Shown here: piece after piece, positions 24,761-32,084 of the stretch
Layout of the letters: every line of letters starts with the position of its first letter
How positions within the stretch are numbered: position 1 is the stretch's first letter
Assembly (NCBI GenBank): GCA_904420555.1
Contig: CAJFVO010000005.1
Coordinates: 1 to 64,000, forward strand
DNA length: 64,000 nucleotides
Reading direction: 5' to 3'
From: Candidatus Heritagella intestinalis
GTDB lineage: Bacteria; Bacillota; Clostridia; Oscillospirales; Acutalibacteraceae
Notes under the pieces: generated by a model
Told to the model about the DNA's origin: nothing
Databases searched by the model: none
The model's input: the letters and a program-made list of their open reading frames with translations, nothing else
Program-made: the position numbers and the translations under genes

Positions 24761-25072
24761 GTTTTCCCGGAACCCTTCTCCCCCCTTTCTGGGGGGAGGG
24801 TTTCCGGGAAAACTTCTATCTCTATCTGTATCGCTCTCTCTGTCTGTGTCTCTATCTGTATCTGTACCTGTATCTCTATCTCTATTGGTGACCAATCGTT
24901 ACGTTTGGTCACCAGTGGTTTCTGTGCTTTCTATCTCTGTCTATATCCCTCTCTCTATCTGTGTCTCTGTCTGTATCTGTACCTGTATCTGTATCTCTAT
25001 TGGCAGCCATCGGTAGCGAACGGTAGCGATCGCTACCAATCGCTACCGATGGCTGCCACTGGTTACTGCACT
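24761..25072. repeat. Duplicated polypyrimidine and palindrome element
   Basis: Order from left: hairpin GTTTTCCCGGAA.../...TTCCGGGAAAAC (24761-24813), pyrimidine run built on TCTGTATC/TCTCTATC (24814-24885), palindrome TGGTGACCAA/TTGGTCACCA (24886-24914), second pyrimidine run (24921-25000), and palindrome with 19-bp perfect arms (25001-25019 / 25040-25058) that itself encloses GGTAGCGATCGCTACC. Both runs end TCTCTATTGG, and both palindromes are followed by a related CASTGGTTWCTG. So one run-plus-palindrome unit is duplicated. Open frames across it are repeats of Ile/Leu/Tyr/Cys or Asp/Thr/Arg and are not believed. Confidence 0.8.
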
Positions 25073-25105
25073 TCCCATAGCTGCAAAAGATAAAATTTCC
25101 ATTTT

Positions 25106-25161
25106 ACCTATTGACATGGTAGGTATATAAGGATATAATTATACCAACCTAATAAGTAGGT
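25106..25161 (+). promoter_or_regulatory. Promoter and two operator dyads of the metY-cysK-isc operon
   Basis: TTGACA (25111-25116), 17-base spacer and TATAAT (25134-25139) form a perfect sigma-A promoter. One dyad ACCTA-N9-TAGGT (25106-25124) covers the -35 box. A second ACCTA-N5-TAGGT (25147-25161) covers the start point. Repression from such sites would be tight. The Rrf2 regulator encoded at the end of this cluster (29480) is the obvious candidate to bind them. Confidence 0.75.
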
Positions 25162-25393
25162 AGATTAAACGACCTTATGAGATTGCGGCCACACGGGTAG
25201 GCCCGCCACCTCTCTGCATCAATCCATGTGCATCCTTTAGCGGAAGGCCGAGAAAACTTCCGCCTATCCAAGGCAGGTATCACAGATGAGAAATTTTTTT
25301 GCAAAGCTCATTAGAGCAAACTTCCGTTTTGGACGAATGTGTTGGCGTCAATGATAACCGCCAGAACCTACCCAGCGAAAGGAAGAACCAACC
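25162..25393 (+). promoter_or_regulatory. Long structured 5' leader of metY
   Basis: About 230 bases of transcribed leader lie before the metY start. They include the stems GCGGCC/GGCCCGC (near 25185-25206), GCGGAAG/CTTCCGC (25240-25265) and ATGAG/CTCAT (25286-25312, with a T7 run in the loop). I could not match it to the SAM, T-box or cobalamin riboswitches. It may be an uncharacterised sulfur-responsive leader. Confidence 0.4.
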
Positions 25394-26665
25394 ATGAAAT
25401 TTGAAACGCTCCAACTGCATGTTGGCCAGGAAACCCCGGACTCCGCAACCGATGCGCGGGCCGTACCGATTTACGCCACCACTTCCTATGTGTTTCAGGA
25501 CTGTGCCCATGCCGCCGCCCGGTTCCGTCTGCAGGAGGCGGGCAACCTCTATGGCCGCCTGACAAATTCCACCCAAGACGTGCTGGAAAAGCGCATTGCC
25601 GCGTTGGAGGGCGGTGCGGCCGCACTGGCTTTATCGTCTGGCGCAGCCGCCATCACTTATGTGATAGAAGCGTTAGCGCAAAACGGCGGACACATTGTGG
25701 CCCAAAAAACCATCTACGGCGGCAGCTATAACCTGCTGGCCCATACGCTGCCAAACTTCGGCATCACCGCCAGCTTTGTCAATATCCATGACCTGGAAGA
25801 GGTGGAGTGTTCCATCCAATCAAATACACGGGCCATCTATATCGAAACCTTGGGAAATCCCAACAGCGACATTCCCGACATAGACGCCCTGGCGGAACTG
25901 GCCCACCAGTACGGCCTGCCGCTGGTGGTGGACAACACCTTCGGCACACCTTATTTGATTCGCCCTATAGAACACGGCGCGGATATTGTCGTCCACTCCG
26001 CCACGAAGTTTCTCGGAGGTCACGGAACTGCGCTGGGCGGCATCATTGTAGACTCCGGTAAGTTTAACTGGGCAGCTTCCGGCAAGTATCCGGCCATTGC
26101 CGCTCCCAACCCCAGCTATCATGGGGTGTCCTTTGTCCAGGCGGCTGGAACGGCGGCTTTCGTCACCTATATTCGGGCGGTGCTGCTGCGGGATACCGGC
26201 GCTTGCATTTCCCCCTTTGCGGCCTTCCTGCTTTTGCAGGGGGTGGAGACCCTGTCCCTGCGTATAGAGCGCCATGTGGAAAACACCAAAAAGGTGGTTG
26301 CGTTTTTATCCAATCACCCGCAGGTACAGCGGGTCAACCATCCGTCTCTGCCGGGCCATCCCGACCACAAGCTGTATGAGAAATATTTCCCCAACGGCGG
26401 CGGCTCCATCTTTACCTTTGACATACAAGGCGGAGTCAGCGAGGCCCATGGGTTTATCGACAGCCTGCAAATTTTCTCTCTCCTGGCCAATGTGGCCGAC
26501 AGTAAGAGCCTGGTCATCCATCCGGCCACCACCACCCACAGCCAGCTCACGGAGGAAGAATTAGCAAATCAAAACATCAAACCCAATACCATCCGGCTCT
26601 CCATTGGCACGGAACACATCGACGATATTATCGCAGACTTACAGCACGGCTTTAACGCTATTTAA
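25394..26665 (+). CDS. metY: O-acetylhomoserine (thiol)-lyase / aminocarboxypropyltransferase
   Basis: A 423-residue PLP enzyme of the Cys/Met metabolism family. It makes homocysteine from O-acetylhomoserine and sulfide. The PLP lysine lies in [10 protein letters not shown] near residue 208, and [14 protein letters not shown] near 178 and the [10 protein letters not shown]-type N-terminus (LYGRLTNST) fit MetY rather than cystathionine lyase. AAAGGAAG precedes the ATG. First gene of a sulfur operon with cysK, iscS and iscU. Some relatives act on O-acetylserine instead, so the exact substrate is open. Confidence 0.88.
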   Translation: MKFETLQLHVGQETPDSATDARAVPIYATTSYVFQDCAHAAARFRLQEAGNLYGRLTNSTQDVLEKRIAALEGGAAALALSSGAAAITYVIEALAQNGGHIVAQKTIYGGSYNLLAHTLPNFGITASFVNIHDLEEVECSIQSNTRAIYIETLGNPNSDIPDIDALAELAHQYGLPLVVDNTFGTPYLIRPIEHGADIVVHSATKFLGGHGTALGGIIVDSGKFNWAASGKYPAIAAPNPSYHGVSFVQAAGTAAFVTYIRAVLLRDTGACISPFAAFLLLQGVETLSLRIERHVENTKKVVAFLSNHPQVQRVNHPSLPGHPDHKLYEKYFPNGGGSIFTFDIQGGVSEAHGFIDSLQIFSLLANVADSKSLVIHPATTTHSQLTEEELANQNIKPNTIRLSIGTEHIDDIIADLQHGFNAI

Positions 26666-26676
26666 GGAGGCATAAA

Positions 26677-27609
26677 ATGAGCCATATCTATACATCCGCC
26701 GACCAGCTAATCGGAAACACCCCCCTTTTGGAGTTGACCCATATTGAGAAGGCGTTTCAGCTAAAGGCCCGCATTCTCGCCAAGCTGGAATATTTGAATC
26801 CGGCCGGTTCCGTCAAGGACCGCATTGCAAAGGCAATGATTGACGATGCGGAACGCGCCGGACGATTGAAACCGGGGTCCGTCATTATCGAACCCACTTC
26901 CGGCAATACCGGAATCGGCCTGGCCTCTGTAGCAACGGCAAGAGGGTACCGGCTCATCCTGGTGATGCCGGAGACCATGTCCGTGGAGCGCCGCCAGCTC
27001 ATGAAAGCCTACGGTGCGGAGCTTGTGTTGACGGAGGGGGCAAAAGGCATGAAAGGCGCCATCGCAAAGGCGGAAGAACTGGCAGCGGAAATTCCAGACA
27101 GCTTTCTTCCGGGGCAGTTTGTCAATCCCTCCAACCCGAAGGCCCACCGGGAAAATACCGGTCCGGAAATTTTTAGAGATACCGACGGAGCGGTGGATAT
27201 TTTTATTGCCGGTGTGGGAACCGGTGGAACCATCACCGGCGCAGGCGAATATCTGAAGGCGCGAAAGCCCAGCGTCCGAATCATCGCGGTGGAGCCTGCG
27301 GCCTCTGCCGTCCTGTCCACAGGCATTGCCGGAGCGCATAAGATTCAGGGAATCGGCGCGGGCTTCATTCCAGATGTGCTGAACACAAAAATCTATGACG
27401 AAATTATCCCTGTGGAAGATAAATATGCTTTCGCCACGGGAAAGCTTATCGGCAGGCAGGAAGGAATCCTGGTGGGGATCTCCTCCGGCGCCGCTGTCTG
27501 GGCCGCAATCGAAGTGGCCAAACGACCGGAAAATGAGGGGAAAACCATCGTGGCCCTTTTGCCGGACACAGGCGACCGATACCTGTCTACCCCGCTCTTT
27601 GCAGATTGA
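26677..27609 (+). CDS. cysK: Cysteine synthase (O-acetylserine sulfhydrylase)
   Basis: A 310-residue PLP enzyme forming cysteine from O-acetylserine and sulfide. The PLP lysine is in [14 protein letters not shown] near residue 43, the substrate loop is [10 protein letters not shown] near 70, and [12 protein letters not shown] near 178 binds the cofactor phosphate. AAGGAGG is placed well before the ATG, 11 bases behind metY. With metY it gives the cell both routes from sulfide to amino acids, and its cysteine can feed the desulfurase next door. Confidence 0.93.
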   Translation: MSHIYTSADQLIGNTPLLELTHIEKAFQLKARILAKLEYLNPAGSVKDRIAKAMIDDAERAGRLKPGSVIIEPTSGNTGIGLASVATARGYRLILVMPETMSVERRQLMKAYGAELVLTEGAKGMKGAIAKAEELAAEIPDSFLPGQFVNPSNPKAHRENTGPEIFRDTDGAVDIFIAGVGTGGTITGAGEYLKARKPSVRIIAVEPAASAVLSTGIAGAHKIQGIGAGFIPDVLNTKIYDEIIPVEDKYAFATGKLIGRQEGILVGISSGAAVWAAIEVAKRPENEGKTIVALLPDTGDRYLSTPLFAD

Positions 27610-27680
27610 TGCCAAACCTCGGGAGTTCCTTATCGTGAACGGCTTAAAAAGCAGAGTCAAAAAATATAAAGGAGGAAACC

Positions 27681-28871
27681 ATGCAGATTTATCTTGATAA
27701 TGCAGCCACAACCAAAGTGAGCAACAAGGCCATCCAGGCCATGCTGCCCTACTTTGACCAACAATACGGAAACCCGTCCAGTTTGTATTCCTTTGGGCAG
27801 AAAGCCCAGGAGGCCCTTACGGACGCCCGGGAGAGAATTGCAAACCTGATTCACTGTGAAGCAAGGGAAATCACCTTTACTTCCGGAGGCAGCGAGTCGG
27901 ACAACCAGGCGATTCGTTCCGCCGCCCAGATTGGGGCGAGGAAGGGAAAGCGCCACATTATCTCCACGGCCTTTGAGCACCACGCGGTGCTGCACACCCT
28001 GGCTAAGCTGGAAAAAGAGGGCTTTACCGTCACACGCCTGGATGTCCATGAAAACGGCATTGTTTTGCCGGAAGAGGTGGAAGCGGCCATTGGCCCGGAC
28101 ACCTGCCTGGTCACGGTGATGTATGCCAACAACGAAATCGGCACCATCCAGCCCATTGAGGCTATTGGAAAAATCTGTCGGGAAAAAGGCGTCCTCTTCC
28201 ATACGGATGCGGTACAAGCGGCGGGCCACCTGCCCATTGACGTGAAAAAGCAAAACATTGACCTGCTTTCCCTGTCGGCCCATAAGTTTCACGGCCCTAA
28301 AGGCGCCGGCGTGTTGTATGCCAGAAAGGGTGTTCCACTCACTCCCCTGATTGAGGGCGGCGCCCAGGAGCGGGGCAAACGTGCGGGCACGGAGAATCTC
28401 CCGGCCATTATGGGAATGGCGGCCGCGTTAGAAGAGGCCTGTGAAAACATGGAAGCCAATCAGGAGAGAATCTCCTCCCTGCGGGACCAGCTTATCCAGG
28501 GCCTTTCTCAAATCCCCCATTCTATTTTGAACGGCGACGCCCACAACCGTCTCCCCGGAAATGTGAGCTTCTGCTTTGAGGGAATAGAAGGCGAATCCCT
28601 GCTGCTGCTTTTGGACGATAAAGGCATCTGCGCTTCTTCTGGTTCGGCCTGCACCTCGGGTTCTCTCGATCCCAGCCATGTGCTGCTGGCTATTGGAAGG
28701 CCCCACGAGATTGCTCACGGTTCGCTGCGGCTCACCCTCTCCGAAGAAACCACAGAGGAAGAAATTCAATATACTATCAACGCAGTTGCCCAGGTGGTGT
28801 CCTATCTGCGGGGGATGTCCCCGGTGTGGCGAGACCTGGAAAACGGGAAACTGCAATTTGTCATTCAGTGA
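27681..28871 (+). CDS. iscS: Cysteine desulfurase (NifS/IscS family)
   Basis: A 396-residue PLP enzyme that takes sulfur from cysteine as a persulfide for Fe-S clusters and tRNA thiolation. The N-terminus IYLDNAATTKV, the PLP lysine in SAHKFHGPKGAG near residue 202, and the catalytic Cys in SSGSACTSG near residue 325 are clear. The short loop around the Cys indicates a group I enzyme. AAAGGAGG precedes the ATG. It is followed after nine bases by iscU, its scaffold partner. Confidence 0.93.
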   Translation: MQIYLDNAATTKVSNKAIQAMLPYFDQQYGNPSSLYSFGQKAQEALTDARERIANLIHCEAREITFTSGGSESDNQAIRSAAQIGARKGKRHIISTAFEHHAVLHTLAKLEKEGFTVTRLDVHENGIVLPEEVEAAIGPDTCLVTVMYANNEIGTIQPIEAIGKICREKGVLFHTDAVQAAGHLPIDVKKQNIDLLSLSAHKFHGPKGAGVLYARKGVPLTPLIEGGAQERGKRAGTENLPAIMGMAAALEEACENMEANQERISSLRDQLIQGLSQIPHSILNGDAHNRLPGNVSFCFEGIEGESLLLLLDDKGICASSGSACTSGSLDPSHVLLAIGRPHEIAHGSLRLTLSEETTEEEIQYTINAVAQVVSYLRGMSPVWRDLENGKLQFVIQ

Positions 28872-28880
28872 GGTGTTAAC

Positions 28881-29321
28881 ATGGCTCTTTATAGTGAAAA
28901 AGTAATGGACCACTTCCGCAATCCCCGGAACGTGGGCACAATTGAAAATGCCGACGGTATCGGTGAAGTCGGAAACGCCCAGTGCGGCGATATTATGAAA
29001 ATCTATTTGAAGATTGAGAATGACACGATTATGGATGTGAAGTTTGAGACCTTCGGCTGCGGCAGTGCTATTGCGTCCAGCTCCATGGCAACGGAGATGA
29101 TTAAGGGCAAACCTGTGGCGGAGGCAATGGCCCTGACCAACAAGGCCGTAGCGGAGGCTCTGGATGGGCTCCCCGCCCAAAAACTCCACTGCTCTGTACT
29201 GGCCGAGGAGGCAATCAAAAAGGCCTTGCAGGACTACTACAACAGAAATGGGATTCCGTACGATAAGGCGGACTTCCCCAAAGAGGAAACCTGCCATTCT
29301 TGTTGTGGTGTGCAGGCGTGA
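28881..29321 (+). CDS. iscU: Fe-S cluster scaffold protein IscU/NifU N-terminal type
   Basis: A 146-residue scaffold on which [2Fe-2S] clusters are built. The three cluster Cys are present: NAQCGD near residue 35, FGCGSAIASS near residue 56 and LHCSVLAEEAI near residue 100. The C-terminus adds an ETCHSCCG motif, seen in clostridial NifU-like proteins. GAGGTG precedes the ATG. Its stop codon overlaps the GTG start of the mnmA remnant, which shows that an intact mnmA once followed. Confidence 0.93.
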   Translation: MALYSEKVMDHFRNPRNVGTIENADGIGEVGNAQCGDIMKIYLKIENDTIMDVKFETFGCGSAIASSSMATEMIKGKPVAEAMALTNKAVAEALDGLPAQKLHCSVLAEEAIKKALQDYYNRNGIPYDKADFPKEETCHSCCGVQA

Positions 29322-29386
29322 AGGCCTTTATCGCAATGAGCGGCGGCGTGGATTCCAGCGTCGCCGCCTATTTGACCAAAGAATAG
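29318..29386 (+). pseudogene. Truncated mnmA remnant (22 codons)
   Basis: A GTG overlapping the iscU stop (GTGA) opens a frame reading VKAFIAMSGGVDSS then VAAYLTKE and a TAG stop at 29384-29386. This is the N-terminal ATP-binding PP-loop of MnmA, which commonly follows iscS-iscU in Clostridia. The rest of the gene, about 1 kb, is missing. What follows is the promoter of the Rrf2 gene. The complete mnmA at 2863-3933 makes this one dispensable. Confidence 0.85.
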
Positions 29387-29418
29387 AGAGCCCCTTCGAT
29401 TCTGAAACTAAGCGGCGC

Positions 29419-29448
29419 TTGCACTCCATAGGATTTTCGTAGTACAAT
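29419..29448 (+). promoter_or_regulatory. Promoter of the Rrf2 regulator
   Basis: TTGCAC (29419-29424), an 18-base spacer and TACAAT (29443-29448). No ACCTA/TAGGT dyad is visible here, so this promoter may not be under the same control as the operon promoter. Confidence 0.55.
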
Positions 29449-29479
29449 GGGAAATAATGAATGGAGGTGTTTTACGGTA

Positions 29480-29890
29480 ATGATTTCAACAAGAGGCAGA
29501 TACGCTCTTCGCGTCATGATTGACCTTGCAGAACACATAGACGACGGTTATATCCCCATGAAAACGGTTGCGGAACGGCAGGGGATTTCTTTAAAATATT
29601 TAGAGAGAATTATCCCCGCTTTATCAAAAAATAATCTTGTAGAGGGCGTGCACGGAAAAGGCGGCGGATATCGCTTAAACAGGCGCCCAGAAGAATATAC
29701 TGTCGGTGAAATACTGCGTCTGGCGGAAGGGGACTTAGCCCCTGTGGCCTGCCTTGCGTGCGGCGCAAATCCGTGCAGCAGGAGTTCACACTGTAAAACC
29801 ATCTCTATGTGGAAGAAGTTTCATGAGATGACTAACGAATACTTTGACAATATCACCATTGCAGACCTTCTTGGTGATGAATTCGAATAA
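29480..29890 (+). CDS. Rrf2-family regulator (IscR/CymR-like)
   Basis: A 136-residue winged-helix repressor. It has the Rrf2 start MISTRGRYALRVMIDLAE, recognition helix ISLKYLERIIPAL and HGKGGGYRLNR. Four cysteines lie in a tight cluster, CLACGANPCSRSSHC near residue 88, where IscR binds its [2Fe-2S] cluster, so it may sense Fe-S or sulfur status. It probably binds the two dyads at the metY promoter. The ATG at 29480 has TGGAGG 12 bases upstream. Its base composition is more AT-rich than the window average, like the rest of this cluster. Confidence 0.87.
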   Translation: MISTRGRYALRVMIDLAEHIDDGYIPMKTVAERQGISLKYLERIIPALSKNNLVEGVHGKGGGYRLNRRPEEYTVGEILRLAEGDLAPVACLACGANPCSRSSHCKTISMWKKFHEMTNEYFDNITIADLLGDEFE

Positions 29891-29898
29891 AATACACA

Positions 29899-29935
29899 CC
29901 GTCCCCACTGGGATTTTCTCTCCGAGCGGGGACGG
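29899..29935 (+). terminator. Terminator of the Rrf2 gene
   Basis: Stem CCGTCCCC / GGGGACGG with further pairing inside, then CCTTTTG. It closes the sulfur/Fe-S cluster. Confidence 0.75.
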
Positions 29936-30057
29936 CCTTTTGTCAGGAAGGTACCTTGTCGTAAAAATGTCGTATAGGGTATTCCAAGCCTTTCAAAACA
30001 AAAAATCCCAGAAACCGTATGGTTACTGGGAATTGATAAGCGATGATTATGAATATA

Positions 30058-30300
30058 GATACCCACTGCAAACGCGAGCGCAAAGCCGCAACTAAAGAAA
30101 AGACCCCGAACGCGACTTGCGCGTCGAGGCTCTCGACTAGGTTTACGCTGCAAAAAAGACACTCGCTTGGACGCGAGCGCAAAGGCAAAATAAAAAGCTG
30201 AGCCTAGAACGCGAATCGCGGTGCGGCAGCGGAGACCCAGGCTCAGCCTGGATTTACGCTACAAGAAAGATACCCGCTGCAAACGCGAGCGCAAAGCCCT
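30058..30300. repeat. Degenerate tandem repeat of about 105 bp, with hairpins (site 3)
   Basis: Three units start at 30058, 30158 and 30269, each with GAYAC(C/T)C(A/G)CT...ACGCGAGCGCAAAG. The first two end TTTACGCT(G/A)CAA(A/G)AAA. Small hairpins fill the units: TCGAG/CTCGA (near 30124-30136), CTCGC/GCGAG, CGCGA/TCGCG and CCAGGCT/AGCCTGG (30237-30251). The third unit is cut by the tRNA-Leu terminator. No gene is seen from 29936 to 30311. Confidence 0.65.
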
Positions 30301-30341
30301 AAAATCAAAAAACCTGCGGTCGCGAATTGCTCACCGCAGGT
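30301..30341 (-). terminator. Terminator of tRNA-Leu
   Basis: Arms ACCTGCGGT (30312-30320) and ACCGCAGGT (30333-30341). The minus strand continues TTTTTTGATTTT. Confidence 0.8.
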
Positions 30342-30342
30342 G

Positions 30343-30430
30343 TGGTGCGAGGGAGGGGACTTGAACCCCTATGAGCGTAGTGCTCACTAGAACCTGAATC
30401 TAGCGCGTCTGCCAATTCCGCCACCATCCT
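30343..30430 (-). tRNA. tRNA-Leu(CAG) with a mismatched acceptor stem
   Basis: Minus strand: D-arm, anticodon arm with loop TTCAGGT (anticodon CAG), a long variable arm (GAGC...GCTC), T-arm AGGGG-TTCAAGT-CCCCT, and an encoded CCA are all intact. The acceptor 3' strand is CCCTCGC, which needs GCGAGGG at the 5' end, but the seven bases before TGGCGG are AGGATGG, with three mispairs. A TTGACA box (30446-30441) lies so close that its -10 partner would fall inside the tRNA. It may be a damaged gene. Confidence 0.75.
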
Positions 30431-30522
30431 CTTCTTTCCTTGTCAACTCTTTTTTTCGATTTTTTTCGCCACGCAAACCCAATGCTTTTTGCCCGATTTC
30501 CACCGGCTCGCTGGTTCCTCTT

Positions 30523-31269
30523 TTACAGCCGACGATATTGCTTTGCTCTCCCCTGCCGGCCAATCTCTTCCGCCAGCCCCAGGTCCCGAAAAATAGAAAC
30601 GGCTGACCGGGCGCATCGGTCCGAAATCCGGGCAGCCTTTTCCAGGTCTTTTACCGTGAAATTCTCCGGCAGGTTTTCCGGGAACAGGACTTGAAATTCT
30701 TCCGGTGCTTCCATCACTTCTTCCCCCAGCAGGGCCAGGGGAATCCGCTCATACCGGGTGGAACCTCTTTTGCCGCCGCTGCCCCAGCCGTCCAGCAGCC
30801 GGTATTCTTCCGCTTCCAGAAGAGGGATACGGAGGGTCAGGTGAGGGTGGGCAAGAAATCCCCGGATGGCGTACAGTTCCCGGGAAAGGTCGATGGGGTG
30901 GTATCGTTTCGGGGAGCGTCTCCGGGAAACCACTTCCCCGGTTTCGGGATGCACCCAGCAAACCCATTTGCGCTGCACCACCGGCGCGGCCAACTGTACC
31001 CGGCCGCAGGAAAGGAGCACCGGCAGCTTTTTTCGGAGGGAAGAAAAATTCCGGGTTTGGACTTCCAGCATAGAGCCATCCGGCAGGATAGCGTCCACGG
31101 CCATAGAGCCTATTTTCCGCTCATGGAGGGATACTTCCGGCTGATAATACCTTTTCAATACTGCGTGGAGGCTCTTTTCTCCCAACGTGCCGATTCCCTG
31201 GCCGGCTTGACGGTTTTCCAGTACCTGGCGGCAGGCCCAAGCAAACCGGCGCTGTTCTTCCGGGGTCAA
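30523..31269 (-). CDS. Conserved unknown, nuclease-like N-terminal domain and winged-helix-like C-terminus
   Basis: A 248-residue protein. A TTG start at 31269 is chosen because GGAG lies nine bases before it and it overlaps the stop of the HD gene (TTGA). The N-terminal part reads LHAVLKRYYQ ... MAVDAILPDG followed by MLEVQT, i.e. Asp-x7-Glu-x-Gln, which fits the core of a PD-(D/E)XK-type nuclease fold with Gln instead of Lys. The last 60 residues look like a DNA-binding winged helix. The function is not known. The nuclease idea is inference from a short motif. Confidence 0.6.
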   Translation of the reverse strand: MTPEEQRRFAWACRQVLENRQAGQGIGTLGEKSLHAVLKRYYQPEVSLHERKIGSMAVDAILPDGSMLEVQTRNFSSLRKKLPVLLSCGRVQLAAPVVQRKWVCWVHPETGEVVSRRRSPKRYHPIDLSRELYAIRGFLAHPHLTLRIPLLEAEEYRLLDGWGSGGKRGSTRYERIPLALLGEEVMEAPEEFQVLFPENLPENFTVKDLEKAARISDRCARSAVSIFRDLGLAEEIGRQGRAKQYRRL

Positions 31270-31832
31270 ATGTCCATCTCCGGCAGAAGGCTGCGCATGG
31301 CCAGAATCGTCCGGGAAATCAGGTCGTCCAAGCTCCACCCCAGCATCTCTGCCCCCTGAGAGATGACCTCCCGGGAACACCCGGCGGCAAACTTCTTATC
31401 TTTAAACTTCTTTTTGACAGATTTCAGCTCCAAATCGGATACGCTCTTGGAAGGCCGCATGAGGGTAACTGCACCGATCAGGCCGGTGAGCTCATCGGTG
31501 GCATACAGGATTTTTTCCATGGTGTTTTCCGGCTCCACATCCGTGGTCAGGTTCCAGCCATGGCTCATCATGGCGTGGATGAGCTTGGGGTCCAATCCCC
31601 GCTCCTCCATGATTTCCCGGCCCTTGATGCAGTGCTGCTCCGGATATTGTTCAAAGTCCAGGTCGTGGAGGAGGCCGGCCACCCGCCAGAAAGCCTCCTC
31701 CTCTGGCGCGTATTCTTTAGCGAAATAGCCCAGAACGCCCGAAACAATCCGGGCATGGCGCAGATGGAATTCTTCCTGATTATACTCTTGCAGAAGAGCC
31801 CAAGCCTCTTCCATAGTGGGAACCGAATGCAT
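31266..31832 (-). CDS. HD-domain phosphohydrolase
   Basis: A 188-residue HD-superfamily protein: H in FHLRHARIVS, the HD pair in GLLHDLDFEQYPEQH near residue 60, and a further His/Asp (MMSHGW, ATDELTG). Such proteins hydrolyse phosphoester or nucleotide substrates with a metal centre. This subfamily in Clostridia is uncharacterised. The ATG at 31832 has GGAGG upstream; a TTG five codons earlier contains that site and is rejected. Its end overlaps the start of the nuclease-like gene by four bases, so they are coupled. Confidence 0.82.
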   Translation of the reverse strand: MHSVPTMEEAWALLQEYNQEEFHLRHARIVSGVLGYFAKEYAPEEEAFWRVAGLLHDLDFEQYPEQHCIKGREIMEERGLDPKLIHAMMSHGWNLTTDVEPENTMEKILYATDELTGLIGAVTLMRPSKSVSDLELKSVKKKFKDKKFAAGCSREVISQGAEMLGWSLDDLISRTILAMRSLLPEMDI

Positions 31833-31951
31833 GATACCAACCTCCAATGGAAAATTGTCCTGGCAAACTGCCGGGAATCCTCTTTATTATACAACGTCTG
31901 TGAAAACTTGCAAGAAATTCCCTGGAAAGGGTGGATTTTCTTCGGTTTTGT

Positions 31952-31980
31952 TTGACTTTATATGCCGCACGGGGTACAAT
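31952..31980 (+). promoter_or_regulatory. Promoter of the PAP2-like gene
   Basis: TTGACT (31952-31957), 17-base spacer, TACAAT (31975-31980). Confidence 0.7.
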
Positions 31981-32084
31981 AGTACTATATTTCCTTTTGT
32001 TCGGAAAACGAAGCTGCCGAAAGCTGGCCGGAAAAAAGACGGAAAAAAGCGGCAGAAGAAAGCACAAGAAAGTTGAGTGGTCAT

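Noticed and set aside
24814-25058. CRISPR array
   Set aside because: Repeats are short, imperfect and contiguous, no spacers of even length occur, and no cas gene is present.
24752-25093. Frames in the polypyrimidine region coding Ile/Leu/Tyr/Cys repeats (+) or Asp/Thr/Arg repeats (-)
   Set aside because: They merely translate the short nucleotide repeats, run through palindromes and lack ribosome sites.
25162-25393. SAM-I or T-box riboswitch before metY
   Set aside because: The conserved SAM-I core and the T-box sequence TGGNACCGCG are not found on the coding strand.
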